The notes beneath the pieces are model-generated. The model worked only from the letters and a program-made list of their open reading frames with translations. It was not told the DNA's origin and searched no databases. 64,000 nucleotides of DNA from Dermacentor variabilis (Eukaryota > Arthropoda > Arachnida > Ixodida > Ixodidae): assembly GCF_050947875.1 (NCBI RefSeq), contig NC_134576.1, positions 52,452,255 through 52,516,254 on the forward strand. The letters are read 5' to 3'. This document shows positions 24,533 to 38,071 of this stretch, one piece after another (positions within the stretch are counted from its first letter, which is position 1; the number at the start of each line of letters is the position of its first letter). Both the position numbers and the translations under genes were made by a program.

Positions 24533-27500
24533 AGTACTGTGGGCGCGCTATCGATACATCCCCCCCCCCCCCCCCTATTTTACGAGTGTAGTCGCTGTCG
24601 ACAGCTTCTTCCGAGGGTGATCGGTGAAGGAGAGCTACAGCTGGGCGCTCCCTGTCGCTCTGTCGACTGGGCTTCGGGTTCCGCAGAACTTGGCTCAAGC
24701 ACTTCCGATGCAAGCGGCAAATCGATTTCACGGGGTTATCGCTTATTATTCATCTGGTTCAGTTCAAGAACTTCGCAAAGGATCGACACGCACGTGCCGC
24801 TCATGGCTTCCGACAGCGATTAAATATGTACTAAGTGGCGATTTCACCCTTGCCATTCTTGTGGCAACCATTTCGTAACTACATCTCGTACCGAGCGCAC
24901 CAAGAACACAATCACCAACTGAAAATGACTTCGAAGCAGCCCGGCGCTTACCTGCCGACGCTTTCACTCTCTTCGCTTTGTCTAGCAGATCACTCCTAAC
25001 AATTGGCTGAAGTAATAATAGCCTGCCTCTCAGTTTGCGTCGCAGAAATAGTTCAGCGGGCGTCTTTCCCGTTAAAGTATCGGGCGTTGTGCGGTATGCT
25101 GGGAGAATGTTGTCGATTCCGTGCTGTAAAGCTTGGCTTTGTCCCTTTCGTTCGTCTTGTAAAAACTGCTTAAGGAGGGCTTTCTCTGTAGTCTGCACGG
25201 CTCATTAGGCCACACCGTTAGGTTAGGGACGATACGGCGGCGTGACCCTCTTTCACGCCGTTGGGTTCAAGAAACCTTCAAATTCTGCAGCAACAAACCG
25301 AGGCCTGCTATGAGTAACTATTTCAGCGAGCAGACCAAGCGACGCGAACAGAGAACGGTACCGCTATCAGTTTTTGTGGCTGTCGCGGTATGCATCATTT
25401 TGACTTCAAGTCACCTAGAAAATGCATCAACGGCAATCAAGGACATATGTCCTTCTTTTATTTCAAGCCTAACTGCGCTTTTACCATGGGCTGTCACAAA
25501 CTCGTCACTGAAATAAGGTTGCTGGCAGCGTAGAGAGAACAACAGATTGGCATATTTTACTTTTGCAAGCCATTATACAGCAACGTCGATGCCCGGCCAG
25601 TAGACCACTGAACGTGCCACCACTTTCACTTAAGGAATTCCCAAATGTTGTTCATGCAAAAGGGCCACGACCCCTTTTCGCAAGTTTTCGGGCACCACAT
25701 CCATGTTTTGTCCAAATAGCTCCAAGCGACGAATCTAGAATGGCTGCAGCTCATCTGGAATGCTTTTGGCCAACCCTGCCAGATCATGTTTCGAACGCTT
25801 GCTTTATATAAGAGCTTGTCATGGTCTGTTTGACGTTCAATATATTTGGATGTGAGCAGCTACTCGGCGATAGAACAAAGGAAATTACTCTGCCTGCTCT
25901 TCTTGGTCAGACAATGGCGCCCGTGACAACGAGTCGGCGTGAGCAATCACTGATCCCGCTGTCAAGCCAAAAACGTCAACTGCATCGGCCATCTATGCAC
26001 TTTTGCTGTAACAACAGCGTTTCCCGCCCTCTTTGGTTTGAGCGATATCGTCAGTAGCTGAAGGTCCGTTAAGACCAAGTCTGTTAATACTCAGGGCTTC
26101 TGTTTCAATATGCCCGTAGTTGTGCTCTGGCGCGGACACGGCCTTAAGACCTTTAGAGACCTTGAGGCAATCGCTGTTGGTTTCTCGACGCCATCCTCCA
26201 CGTGCGACAGTACTGCTCCGAAGCCATATTCCGACGCATCACATGTGAGCTGAATGTCTTTGTGCGCGTCGTACAACTCGAAAACACTCATCCATCACCA
26301 GCATCCTGCACGTATCGAATGCAACGTCACATTTACGTGACCAGTGCCATTTCTTCTCTATGCGCAGCAAGTAGGGGTTCTAACACCGTTGCCAAATTCG
26401 GCAGAAACTTGGAATGAAGATTTACCAAGCCCCAAAAGGCTTTTATTTGCGTCACGTTGATCGGCTTGGCCGCGTTTCTTTTTAATGACCACTACTTTGT
26501 CTCTAGTAGAATACAGAACATGCCCATCAATTTGGTGTCCTAAATAAGTTGCTTTTTGCTGGAAGAGCTTGCACTTCCCATCGTTGACCTTTACCCCGTG
26601 TTTACTTAGGAATATGAGCACTTGTTCGACTCTTCCTTGGCACTGCTCGTACATTTCGTTACACAGGACGACATCATCCAAGTAGCAGGTAGTTTCCGGC
26701 AAGGCGGCCTGAATTTGGTTCGTTACTACTTGGAATACCGCAGGCACACGCGCTAGGCCATAAGTAAAAAGCTTGAACCTAAAAAAGGCCCAAATGCGTG
26801 TTCACAGTCAGTAATTTCTGTGCTCGCTCATCTAATTCAAGCTGTATAGATGCCTTTCACAGGCCAATGACCAAGAAGACGGTTCCACCTTGTACTGAAG
26901 TGAAAATATCTTCTGGCAAGAGCAGGAGACAGTGGTCAACTTCCATTGCCGGATGTTGGCACAATAGTCACCGCCCTTTATCTTTTTTTAGGCACGACTA
27001 CGAGTGGTGTCGCCCAAGCGCTGTGCCTTACTCGGTAAACAACTCCTTCCTTTTCCATCTTTGCCAATTCTTGCTCCATCTGCTTGCGAAGAGCGTATGG
27101 CACTGACCGTGCCTTACAACATACTGGGCTAAACCCTTATTTGATCTTAATGCAGGTTTTAAAGCCCTTGACAGCAGCATAACCAGGTCCAAACACTTCA
27201 TGATATTTTTCGGTTAACGCAACTACCTTGTGCGCTGTCTCCACCCTCATAACTTCATGGCACCTAATTATAATTTTGCTCAGCCAGTCTCGACCAAGCA
27301 ATGCTGGCATCCTTGCACCGTCGGTATCATTTGCTCTGACTAACAGAAATGAATAGCACTGATCGTAGTAACAAACATCAATCATGCCCTTGATCATGAC
27401 AGGCGTGCCAATGTAAATTACGAAGCTTACATTTGCTTCTCTGAAGCTAGCAGTGGGGAAGTGCTTTACGCACTCATCTTTGGGCATATATGGCAGAGCA

Positions 27501-30500
27501 GCGCCAGTATCCAACTCCATCGTTACTACTTTGCCATTTATCTCTAACGCAACCACAATGGCAGGTGTACTCGAAATCCCGTCGGCATGACACAGCGTCA
27601 GCAATTCATATTCCGCAATAATATTGTCAAGCTTATTGCCTATTTCAGTTTTGCACATTTTATCTACGTGTTCTTTCTTCGGACATTTGTAGCAGGTACT
27701 GTTCATGAATGGACAACTTACTGGCACATGGTGTCCACCTCAGCTATGACACGGAACTTTAGTCTTACGCGACGCTGTTTTTGCATTCTTCCTGGGCACA
27801 CCACTCCTGACGTTCTTGCCGGTACGGGACTTTTGAAGCTGTGATGTTGCCTTTTTTGCCAGTGAATGTTGGAAGACGTAAGCTGCAAGAACTTCGCTCT
27901 TCGTCGAGATCATTTGCTGTGCGTCTTGAGTGGCTGCTTTCATAGCCACCGCGATCCTGCAGGCGCGCTCCCAGGTCAATTCGGTTAGGGTGTGCCTAGC
28001 AGTCGGAAGCGTATAGGATCAACCTGAAGACCAGTAATTAGTCGCCCCCGAAGAGCTTCCTCTGGAAACGCGCCAAAATTGCACGTCGCTGCCGATTTCT
28101 TGAGACACACGATGAAGTTTGCTACTCTTTCATACTGTTCTTGTTTCTTCTGGGGGAAGCGATATCCTTCCGATGCAACGGAGTTTCTAGAGGTGTAGTG
28201 CTTTCGCAGTGCGTCGACAGCATTCTTGAATAGCACCTTGCTGGGCGTCTTTGGTGGAAGCAAGCTGCTGAGTGCCACGCGCACCTTTTCGCCAACGGAT
28301 ATGAAAAATACCTGCAGCTTCTTCGGCAAGGTCGTTGGCGGCGATGAAGCACTGAAATCGCTCGAGGTAGACTTCAAAGTCTCCGGCGTGAGGATCAAAC
28401 TCCCGGAGCTTGCCAAGGGTAGTTGCATACGTAGCCATCTCCAGTGCATCTTGCAGGATTTAATTCTCGTCGCTTTGTGTGTCTTCTTTTCGCCGTCCGT
28501 GTCCTTGTGCGGTTGACCTCCCTTAAGAAAAAATGATGCCGTACCAACTATCCGGGATCCAGACACTTGTTTCAACGGACGCCGCGTCGTTCTAACAGAA
28601 CGGCTTTATCTTCCGAGCTGCAGGCTGCCAGCGTCAAGGCAACACTACAAACTCGACAACATGGTGCGTACCCGCTGTGGTCGCTTAGTGGCTATGGTGT
28701 TGTTACGACGCTAAGCACGAGGTCGCGGGATCGAATCCGGGCCACGGCGGCCGCGCTTCGATGGGGGCGAAGAAGAACCCTGTAATTCGATTTAGGTGCA
28801 CGTTAAAGAACCCCAGGTTGTTGAAATTTCTGGAGTATCCGAAGTTTCTGGAAAGTTATCGATGCTTCTATCCGCTGTCTGTTGTCGCCGAACCTTGTGT
28901 TATCTGATTTCATCGCTTGACGCGAATGGTGTAGAACTTTGTAGAAGGCATGCGGGTCCCCACGATTAGTCTGGAACCTTCGATTACTGCTGTATAAAAG
29001 CCAACGCGCTTGAACCGCTGATCAGATTTTCGACGATCGCCGACCGTGTTCGCCGCTATCGTTGTGCCATAAGTGTAGCCTGTTGTTGTGGGCACAGGTT
29101 CGCCCAATAAAAGTTAGTTTTGTCTTACACAGTATTGCTACTGTGTTCTTGAACGTCACCACCACGTGACATCTGGTGGAGGTGCTTGTGCGTTCATGTA
29201 CCGAACGCCCCCGCAAAGCCGCAATCCAAGCCCGAAGCCCGACGACAAAACCAACATCGCCCAAGACCAGCGTGCTATCCGCAGACTGCAAGGACTGCCC
29301 CCAGAGCACGAACTTCTACCTTAAACGACAAGGAAGATCGTGGTCAAGACAATCCTAATGGCTGCCTCAGCGTCCCCCGTTATCCACCGACCCACCGACC
29401 TTCCACGGAGCAGCGACTGAAGACCCTGAATCCTGGCTGGAGACCTACGAACGAATTGCGACATTCAACAACTGGGACGCCGACGACAAGCTGCGGCATG
29501 TCTACTTCGCCTTAGAAGACGCCACCAGAACGTGCTTTGAGAACAGGGAGTCGACCTTGACAACGTGGGACCTGTTCCGTAGCAGCTTCCTGCGCACCTT
29601 TACAAGCGTCGTGCGCAAGGAAAGGGCTGAAGCTATGCTGGACGCCCGAGTGCAGCTACCAAACGAGAACGTTGCCATCTTTACGGAAGAAATGAGCCGT
29701 CTATTTCGCCACGCCGACCCGGAAATGCCCGAGGAGAAGAAACTCCGCCTACTCATGCGTGGTGTGAAGGAGGAACTTTTTGCCGGAATGGTACGAAGCC
29801 CACCAAAGACCGTCGACGAGTTTCTTCACGAGGCCACCAGCATCGAGAAGACACTCGAGATGCGAAACCGGCAATTCGACCGCCGCCCGAACTCGACAAG
29901 CTACGCGGGAGTTCTGTCACTGCCCACCGACGACCTGCGCGAGACTATCCGAGCGGTCGTGCGAGAGGAGCTGCAGAAGCTGTTCCCGTCATCACAGACT
30001 CAAGTGACTTCGATTGCCGACGCCGAGCGTGAGGAGCTCCAACAACAACTCGGAGTAGCCCCTGAATCGCCGCAACCTCAGCCGCAAGCGATGACATAAG
30101 CCGCTGTAGCCCGCCGTCACGTTCGCCCTCCGCGCCCGCGGCCGGGACCAGTGACGACACAGTTCCGTCGTCCACCACCACCCCCGCCGCCAGAACGACA
30201 ACCCGTCAACCCACGCGGCATTCCAAGGAAGACTGACGTTTGGCGTGCCCCCGACCACCGCCCGCTCCACTACAACTGCGGAGAAGCCGGCCATGTGTAC
30301 CGCCGATGCCTATACCGGAAGATGCGACTGCGAGGTGTCGCCGTTAACGCGCCGCGGCCACAGATTGGCGAATGACCTCGCTATATCGCCGATTACCTAG
30401 CCGCCACTCAGTGGAACTCTCGACGACCGTCCCGTTCGCCGTCACCAGGCCGCTACCTGTCACCGCAGCGCCGACCATACACTGGTCCTGCCCGGGGCCG

Positions 30501-33500
30501 CTCTGCGAGCCCATATCTGGAAAACTAAAAGCAGCAACCGATGGAGGTGCGGTTGCTGTTCGTCGAACTGACGAAGATCCTCCGCCGCCGACGAAGTCGA
30601 CGAAGAAACCATCTCGACGACCTAATGACGACACGCCGCCGTACCGACGAAGTCAGGAAGCCAAGACTACACCGACGAAAAACGACTTGACGACGCGACG
30701 TTCCAGCTTCAGTTCAAACGACGCAGCCGTGATACGACTCCAAGAACCAACTGCAACGCCACACAAAGAATTACCGACCTCGACGTGCTTTTCGACGGCC
30801 ACGCAGTCACTGCCTTAGTCGACACAGGGGCCGATTACTCCGTAATGAGTGGACACATCGCCGCCAAGTTGAAGAAGGTTAAGACTGCATGGGAGGGTCC
30901 CCAAATTCGTACCACTGGAGGACACCTCATTACGCCGACTGGAATCTGCACGGCAAGAATTACCGTTCATGACCGGACTTACCCTGCCACCTTCGTTATC
31001 CTCCAACAGTGTTCGCGAGACGTCATTCTCGGCATGGACTTCCTGAACCAACACGGCGCAATCATCGACCTGAAGTCGAAGTCCATAACGCTGCCGGAAG
31101 ATCGAGCGATTCCGCCGGAGAGCTCTAGTAGTCACCATGCCTTAAGCGTGCTGGAAAGTCAAGTCAGCATCGCGCCTCGCTCCAGCATTGTCATTTCCGT
31201 AGTCACCAAAACCCCTGCCGACGTAGAATGCGTCATTGAGGGTGACCAACGTCTCCTGCTAGACCGTGAAATTTGCGTCGCAAGAGGGATCGCTCGACTG
31301 CATGGAAGGAAAACTGAAGTGTTGCTGACAAACTTCAGCCAGGAGTTCAAGCACATCAACAAGGGCACGACGATCGCGTACATCGAGGAAATTCCGGAAA
31401 CCAGTAATGCGTTTGTCCTCTCGGATTCCGCCGCATCTACCCCGACGACCATGGTTCCCGAACCAGACTACGACTATATCCAAGTCTCCCCATGATTAAG
31501 CAACAGCAGCTCAGAAGTCTGCTCCAACGATAAAAGGCTGCTTTTCGACGTCATCGAGGATTCGACAAACACCAGTCGCCAAGCATCGCATAATAACCGA
31601 GGAGTGCGCTCAACCACTCCGCCAGAGCCCTTACCGAGTTTCGCCGCGAGAACGTGAAGCTGTAAGACAACAAGTCGACGAAATGCTGCGCGACGACATC
31701 ATCCAGCCGTCGAAAAGCCCATGGACATCGCCTGTTGTCTTGGTGAAGAAAAAGGAGGGCACCTTACGTTTCTGCGTCGATTATCGTCGACTGAACAAAA
31801 TCACAAAGAAGGATGTATACCGCCTACCACGGATAGACGACACATTAGATCGGCTCTGCAACGCAAAATACGTCTCGTCAATGGATCTCAAGTCTGGCTA
31901 CTGGCAAATAGAAGTCGACGAGAGAGATCGCGAAAAGACCGCCTTCATCACGCCAGACGGCCTCTACGAGTTCAAGGTCATGCCATTCGGACTCTGCTCG
32001 GTGCCTGCAACGTTCCAGCGCGTCATGGACACGGTGTTAGCAGGATTGAAGTAGCAGACCTGTCTTGTTTACTTGGATGACGTCGTCGTCTTCACCGAAA
32101 ATTTCGACGATCACCTTAGGCGGCTTACGACAGTACTAGAGGCCATCAAGTCATCAGGGCTCAGTCTGAAGCCAGAAAAGTGCCGCTTCGCTTACGATGA
32201 GCTTCCGTTCCTAGGCCACGTCATCAGCAAGTCTGGAGTCCGCCCCGACCCGCAGAAGACAGCTGCCATCGCAAAGTTCCCGCAGCCCATCGACAAGAAG
32301 GCAGTGTGTAGATTTCTTGGCATGTGTGCCTACTACAGGCGATTTGTCAAGAACTTTTCACGTATCGCTGAGCCGCTGACACAGCTAACTAAATGTGACG
32401 TCGAGTTCAAGTGGGAAACGCCGCAGGCCGACGCATTTCAAGAACTCAAACGACGCATGCAGTCGCCGCCCGTACTTGCACGCTTCGACGAGCACGCCGA
32501 TACCGAAATCCACACTGACGCCAGTAGCCTAGGCCTCGGTGCCGTGCTAGTCCAGAGAAAAGATGGTCATGAACACGTGATAGCTTACGCTAGCCGGTCG
32601 TTGTCAAAAGCGGAAGGCAATTATTCTACAACCGAAAAGGAATGCCTCGCCATCGTTTGGGCTACAGCGAAATTTCGCCCGTACCTATATGGCAGGCCAT
32701 TCAAAGTCGTCAGGGACCATCACGCTTTGTGTTGGCTAGCGAACTTAAAGGATCCTTCAGGACGGCTGGCGCGGTGGAGCCTAGGAATGCAAAAATATGA
32801 TATCACTGTAACCTAAAAGTCCGTACGAAAACACTCTGATGCCGATTGCCTATCACGCGACCCCATTGACTCGCCGCCGCAAGATGACGAAGATGACGAC
32901 ACCTTCCTTGGTATTTTAAGCGCAGAAGACTTCGTTGAACAGCAGCGAGCAGACCCGGAGTTGAAAAACCTCATCGAGTATTTGGAAGGGCACACCGACG
33001 TTGTCCCTAGGGCATTTAAGCGAGGATTATCTTCGTTCTCGCTTCAAAACAACCTACTCGTAAAGAAGAGCTTCTCACCAGTGCGCGTCAACTACCTTTT
33101 TGTTGTTCCGTCAGGACTGCGTCCAGAAGTATTGCACGCCCTACATGACGATCCGACCGCTGGACACATCGGATGTTCCTGGACACTATCCAGGATACAG
33201 GAAAGGTATCATTGGCCGCGCCTGACCGCCGACGTCGCCCGTTATGTCAGAACATGCCGAGGCTGTCAGCGACGCAAGACACCACCAACAAGGCCAGCCG
33301 GATTACTACAGCCAATCGAGCCTCCTTGCCGACCATTCGAGCAGATCGGGATGGACTTGTTGGGACCCTTCCCGACGTCAACAAACGGAAATAAGTGGAT
33401 CGTCGTGGCGACGGACTACCTCACCCGCTTCGCTGAAACTAAAGCACTGCCGAAAGGTAGCGCCGCCGAAGTGGCGAAATTCTTTGTCGAAAACATCCTG

Positions 33501-36500
33501 CTGTGACATGGCGCCCCAGAAGTCCTTATCACCGACAGAGGAACGGCCTTTACAGCGGAGCTCACCCAGGCCATTCTGCAATACAGTCAGACAAGGCACA
33601 GGAGGACAACTGCCTACCACCTACAGATGAATGGTCTTACGGAGTGGCTGAATAAGACCCTCGCCGACATGCTAGCAATGTACGTCGACGTCGAACACAA
33701 GACCTGGGATGCCGTCCTGCCTTACGTAACATTCGCTTACAACACGGCGGGGCAAGAAACAACACAGATCACGCCGTTCAAGTTGGTTTACGGCAGGAAC
33801 CCGACGACGACGCTCGACGCCATGCTGCCGCACGTCACTGACGAAGAGAATCTTGACGTCGCTACTTATCTCCAGCGCGCCGAAGAAGGCCGACAGCTCG
33901 CCCGCCTACGAATCAGAAACCAGCAGCGTACCGACCGCCGACACTACAACCTCCGACGACGCTTCGTCGAGTTCAAGCCCGGCGACCTTGTTTGGGTATG
34001 GACCCCGATACGCCGACGAGGACTGAGTGAGAAACTATTGCGACGCTATTTCGGACCCTACAAGGTCATCCGACGTATTGGCGCACTGGACTATGAGGTC
34101 GTGCCAGACAGCATTTCGCATTCACAGCGGCGCCGCGCACGACCTGAAGTGGTCCACGTGGTGCGTCTTAAACCGTTTTACGGACGCTAACGAACTTCCC
34201 TTATTTTGTTGTTTTCTTTGCTACGAGTGCTTATTTATTACTTTCGTTTGTTTGCAGCATCGGGTCGATGCTTTCTTTAAGAGGGGGGTATGACACGTGT
34301 ACTTGTCTTTATCGGGCGACACGTTTCGCCGCCTAACATTACCGCACAGCGCGGGACGCGCCTGCATGTATCCGAAGTTTCTGGAAAGTTATCGATGCTT
34401 CTATCCGCTGTCTGTTGTCGCCGAACCTTGTGTTATCTGATTTCATCGCTTGACGCGAATGGTGTAGAACTTTGTAGAAGACATGCGGGTCCCAACGATT
34501 AGTCTGGAACCTTCGATTACTGCTGTATAAAAGCCGACGCGCTTGACCCGCTGATCAGAATTTCGACGATCGCCGACCGTGTTCGCCGCTATTGTTGTGC
34601 TATAAGTGTAGCCTGTTTTTGTGGGCACAGCTAGGTTCGCCCAATAAAAGTTAGTTTTGTCTCACACAGTATTGCTACTGTGTTCTTGAACGTCACCACC
34701 ACGTGACAATATACACATACTGTGCAAGTGTAGAGTCGTCTGGGAAAGTGTGAATGTGTGCGTGTAATCAACGGCTACATGATCTAAAATAATCACTATG
34801 CAACTTAACGAAATGTGTATTCATTCAACTTCAATTTTGAAATAATACAATCCTTAACAAGCAATGAAATCACGTATGTAGAGCATCGGGTCGCTCCGCA
34901 TTTCTTGGGTTCATTGCGTGGTCGTTGGCTTTGGACTTGGACTTTGATTAATTTTGCATTGGGGGCTAGCTTCGCGTTCATCCATCTTTCTTTAAGAAAG
35001 GGGCTTTGACTTTTTTACACATGAGCAGAATGTACACTTAAATACAGAAGAACCAATAACAATCTGTTGGCGCTAGCATGGTGTATGCGCACTATCGATA
35101 CAACACAAACCACCACGTTATCGAGGCTTGCCGCCGTGCCTGAAACCGCAATGAAAAGGATCGTTAACAGGCCGTTAGGCTGTAATGATATAGGTCCGAC
35201 CAAATTAGAAATATCCAATGAGCTTGAAAAAGACCGTAAATCGAAATGACTCTCCATACGGCCACGGTCTCTCATGAATCTTTCAGTTAAACCTTGAACA
35301 TGAGTACTCAGAGCAGCTGACTAAGGTGGTGGCCAGACCTGCGAAGTAACAGGAGGGGCTAAGAACCCCCGAACTCAGTTAGGTTACCGCAGGAAGCTGA
35401 ATCGGCAACATTCAACACTCGAGCTCATTCAAGTAAAGCTAGCTCAGCAGGGCTGAAAGTTATCAGGTATTGCCTGGCATATGATTGAGTTTAGTGAGGT
35501 TAGGAAAACTCGTGGGGCATACACAGTGATGAATAATGACCCCGTTCTTGGTCACAGGTGTCTTCCAGATAAAGGAGAATACGGGACAGTATAACGACAG
35601 TCCATAAAGACATAGCGGGCAACGTTAAACAGAGGAAATAAGAAGACAGCAGTCATTGAACAAAGCTAAATAGGAGATATACATTAAAGGTAGAGTAAGC
35701 CTGCGCTCGAACGTCAGTCATGATAATCAAGAAATAAAACTATTCGATGAGGTTGTTTAATTAGTAACGAGAAAGGCGAGAACCCTTGTCAAGGGCGTTC
35801 CATAGGAAGGTGGTTAAAGAGCGGACTAGGTGACAGGCACTTAGCAACTACGACAGCGATTCTAGTAATAGCAGAGGAGTGATGCTGATAGAGTTAGGTT
35901 AGCAGAAAGGAATCGATTTGGAACAGTGAGTATACTCCTTCGTGAGCTTGATAATAGGAAGAAGCCTAAACGGGCAAATAAGAAATGAAATATATTTTAT
36001 ACTGTGCGCAGATCCCAGCATAGTTCAGTATGTAAAAGTGTTAGGTGGGGTAAAAGACAATGATAATAAGACAGCGAAGTCTAAAATTGCTGTCAATTTG
36101 AAAAAAAAAGGAAAACATTGAAGCTGGCAGAGGAAAAGCGGGTGAGTTGAAATTAGCGCTCGCAAACAAATTTGAGGCTTTGGAACAGGGCGATGAACCT
36201 AATGAACGAAACCCTCACTAAGATAACTTCAGAGCCTGCAATCGAAGCTTGAGGTGAAGCACTAAGAGACCAAGCGGGCAAACTCTCCCAAGTAAGGAAA
36301 GACGAAATAAAGAAACGACAGCAGCGTCCATTTTCAGTTATCAGACGAACTGGCTGAATGGTTAAAAGCTGATAAACTAGATTAATATAACTGACATGCA
36401 AGATATTGAGGAAGGAAAGAGGAAATACTGAGGAAGCAGTAAACAATGAAGATAGCATGAAATAAACAAGCTGAAAGGTTGGCACTCGAAAGAACGCGGT

Positions 36501-37992
36501 GCATGCGGTGAAATTTTAGCAGGGCAATGTGTCTAGGAATTTCAATGATATAGTAAAGGCAGCTAGCGGATAAATTATAACCGGAACTGTGCAATACCCA
36601 GATCAGCCCCGTAATCTTGATTGCATTTAGTGGCGAACAGGATACAGAAATTTCATGTGTAACTAGCAATGAAATTAGTAGGGCTTTGCAAGATATGTCC
36701 AGGGGAAAAGCGGCAGAACACGATTGACTAACTATTGATTTAATCAAAAATGGAGGCGATGTTACACTTGAAAAGCTTGCTACCCCTTATATGCACTGCC
36801 TCCCGACTGCAAGCGTATCAGATCGTTGAAAGAATTCCAATATACTCATGCATAGCAAGGAAGACATCAACGAATTAAATAATTATAGTCCAATTAGCTT
36901 GCTTTAGTATCGTGTAAAATATTCACGAGGAAGACATAGATTACGAAAAAGCATTTGGTTCAGTAGAGATACCAGCAGTCATAGAGGCATTGCGTAATCA
37001 AGGAGTGCAGACCGCTTATGTAAATACCTTGGAAAATATCTACAGAGATTCCACAGCCACCTTAATTCTACACAAGAAAAGTAGGAAGATACCTATAAAG
37101 AAAGGGGTCAGACAAGGAGACGCAATCTCTCCAATGTTATTCACTGCAAGCTTAGAAGAAGTATTCAAGCTATTAAACTGGGAAAGCTTAGGAGTAAGGA
37201 TCGACAGCGAATATCTCAGCAACCTTCGGTTTGCCGATGCCATTGTTCTATTTAGCAACAATGCAGACGAAATACAACAAATGATTGAGGACCGTAACAG
37301 AGAGAGTGTGAGAGTGGGGTTGAAGAATAATATGCAGAAGACAAATATAATGATAATTAGCCGGGCAAGGGAATAAGAGTTCGAGATCGCCAGTAAGCCT
37401 CTAAAGTCTGCAAATGAATACGTTTACATAGGTCAATTACTCACAGGGTGCCCTGACCACGAGAAGGAAATTTGCAGGAGAATAAAATTGGGTTGGAGCG
37501 TATACGGCCGACATACTCAGATCCTTACTGAAAGCTTACCATTTTCACTAAAAAGAAAGGTGTACAATCAGTGCATTCTACCGATGCTAATATAGAGGGC
37601 AGAGACTTGGAGGCTGACAAAGAAGCTTGAGAACAAGTTAAGGACCGCACAAAGAGCGATGGAACGAAGAATGCTAGGCATAACTTTAAGAGACAGAAAG
37701 AGAGTGGTTTGGATAAGAGAGCAAACGGGTATAGACGATATTCTAATAGACATTAGGAGAAAAAAAATGGCGCTGGGAAGGTCATGTAATGCGCAGACTA
37801 GATAACCGTTGGTCCATCAGGGTGACAGAAGGGGTACCAAGAGAAGGGAAGCGCAGTAGAGGACGGCAGAAGACTAGATGGTGCGACGAAATTAGGAACT
37901 TTGCGGGTGCTAGTTGGAATCGGTTGGCGCAGGATAGGGGTAATTGGAGATCGCAGGGAGAGGCCTTCATCCTGCAGTGGACATGAATAGGC

Positions 37993-38071
<79 letters not shown>

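Larger units (their letters stand above)
24346..28661 (-). mobile_element. Gypsy-type LTR retrotransposon 1, decayed, minus strand
   Basis: In oxidase intron 1, antisense to the gene. Order on the minus strand: 5' LTR remnant (28568-28661), gag, zinc knuckle and protease, RT, RNase H, integrase, G-run polypurine tract (24560-24575), 3' LTR (24346-24558). The domain order (RT before integrase) is that of Ty3/Gypsy; wording resembles the tick 'K02A2.6-like' group. All domains carry frameshifts and stops. The shared 94-base LTR part differs at about 22 positions, so it is an old insertion. The 5' LTR is cut by a SINE at 28662-28671, and no target-site duplication was found. Confidence 0.85.
28835..34708 (+). 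mobile_element. Gypsy-type LTR retrotransposon 2, plus strand
   Basis: In oxidase intron 1, same strand as the gene. 5' LTR 28835-29171 (first 77 bases missing), primer-binding region beginning TGGTGGAGG at 29174, gag, protease, RT, RNase H, integrase with GPY/F end, polypurine tract AAGAGGGGGG (34279-34288), 3' LTR 34291-34708. No env. LTR copies differ by 9 substitutions and one 4-base indel over 337 sites, so it is much younger than Gypsy 1. It is inactive: gag has a frameshift and a stop, and pol has at least two frameshifts and three in-frame stops. Confidence 0.92.

Noticed and set aside
34709..35110. Possible displaced end of the Gypsy 1 LTR (GCGCACTATCGATACA near 35087)
   Set aside because: Only about a dozen bases match the LTR start TGTATCGATAG, the neighbouring sequence does not follow, and TATCGATA is a common motif.
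37994..38070. Regular triplet array considered as a CRISPR-like or coding repeat
   Set aside because: Simple microsatellite with no spacers, at a LINE tail.
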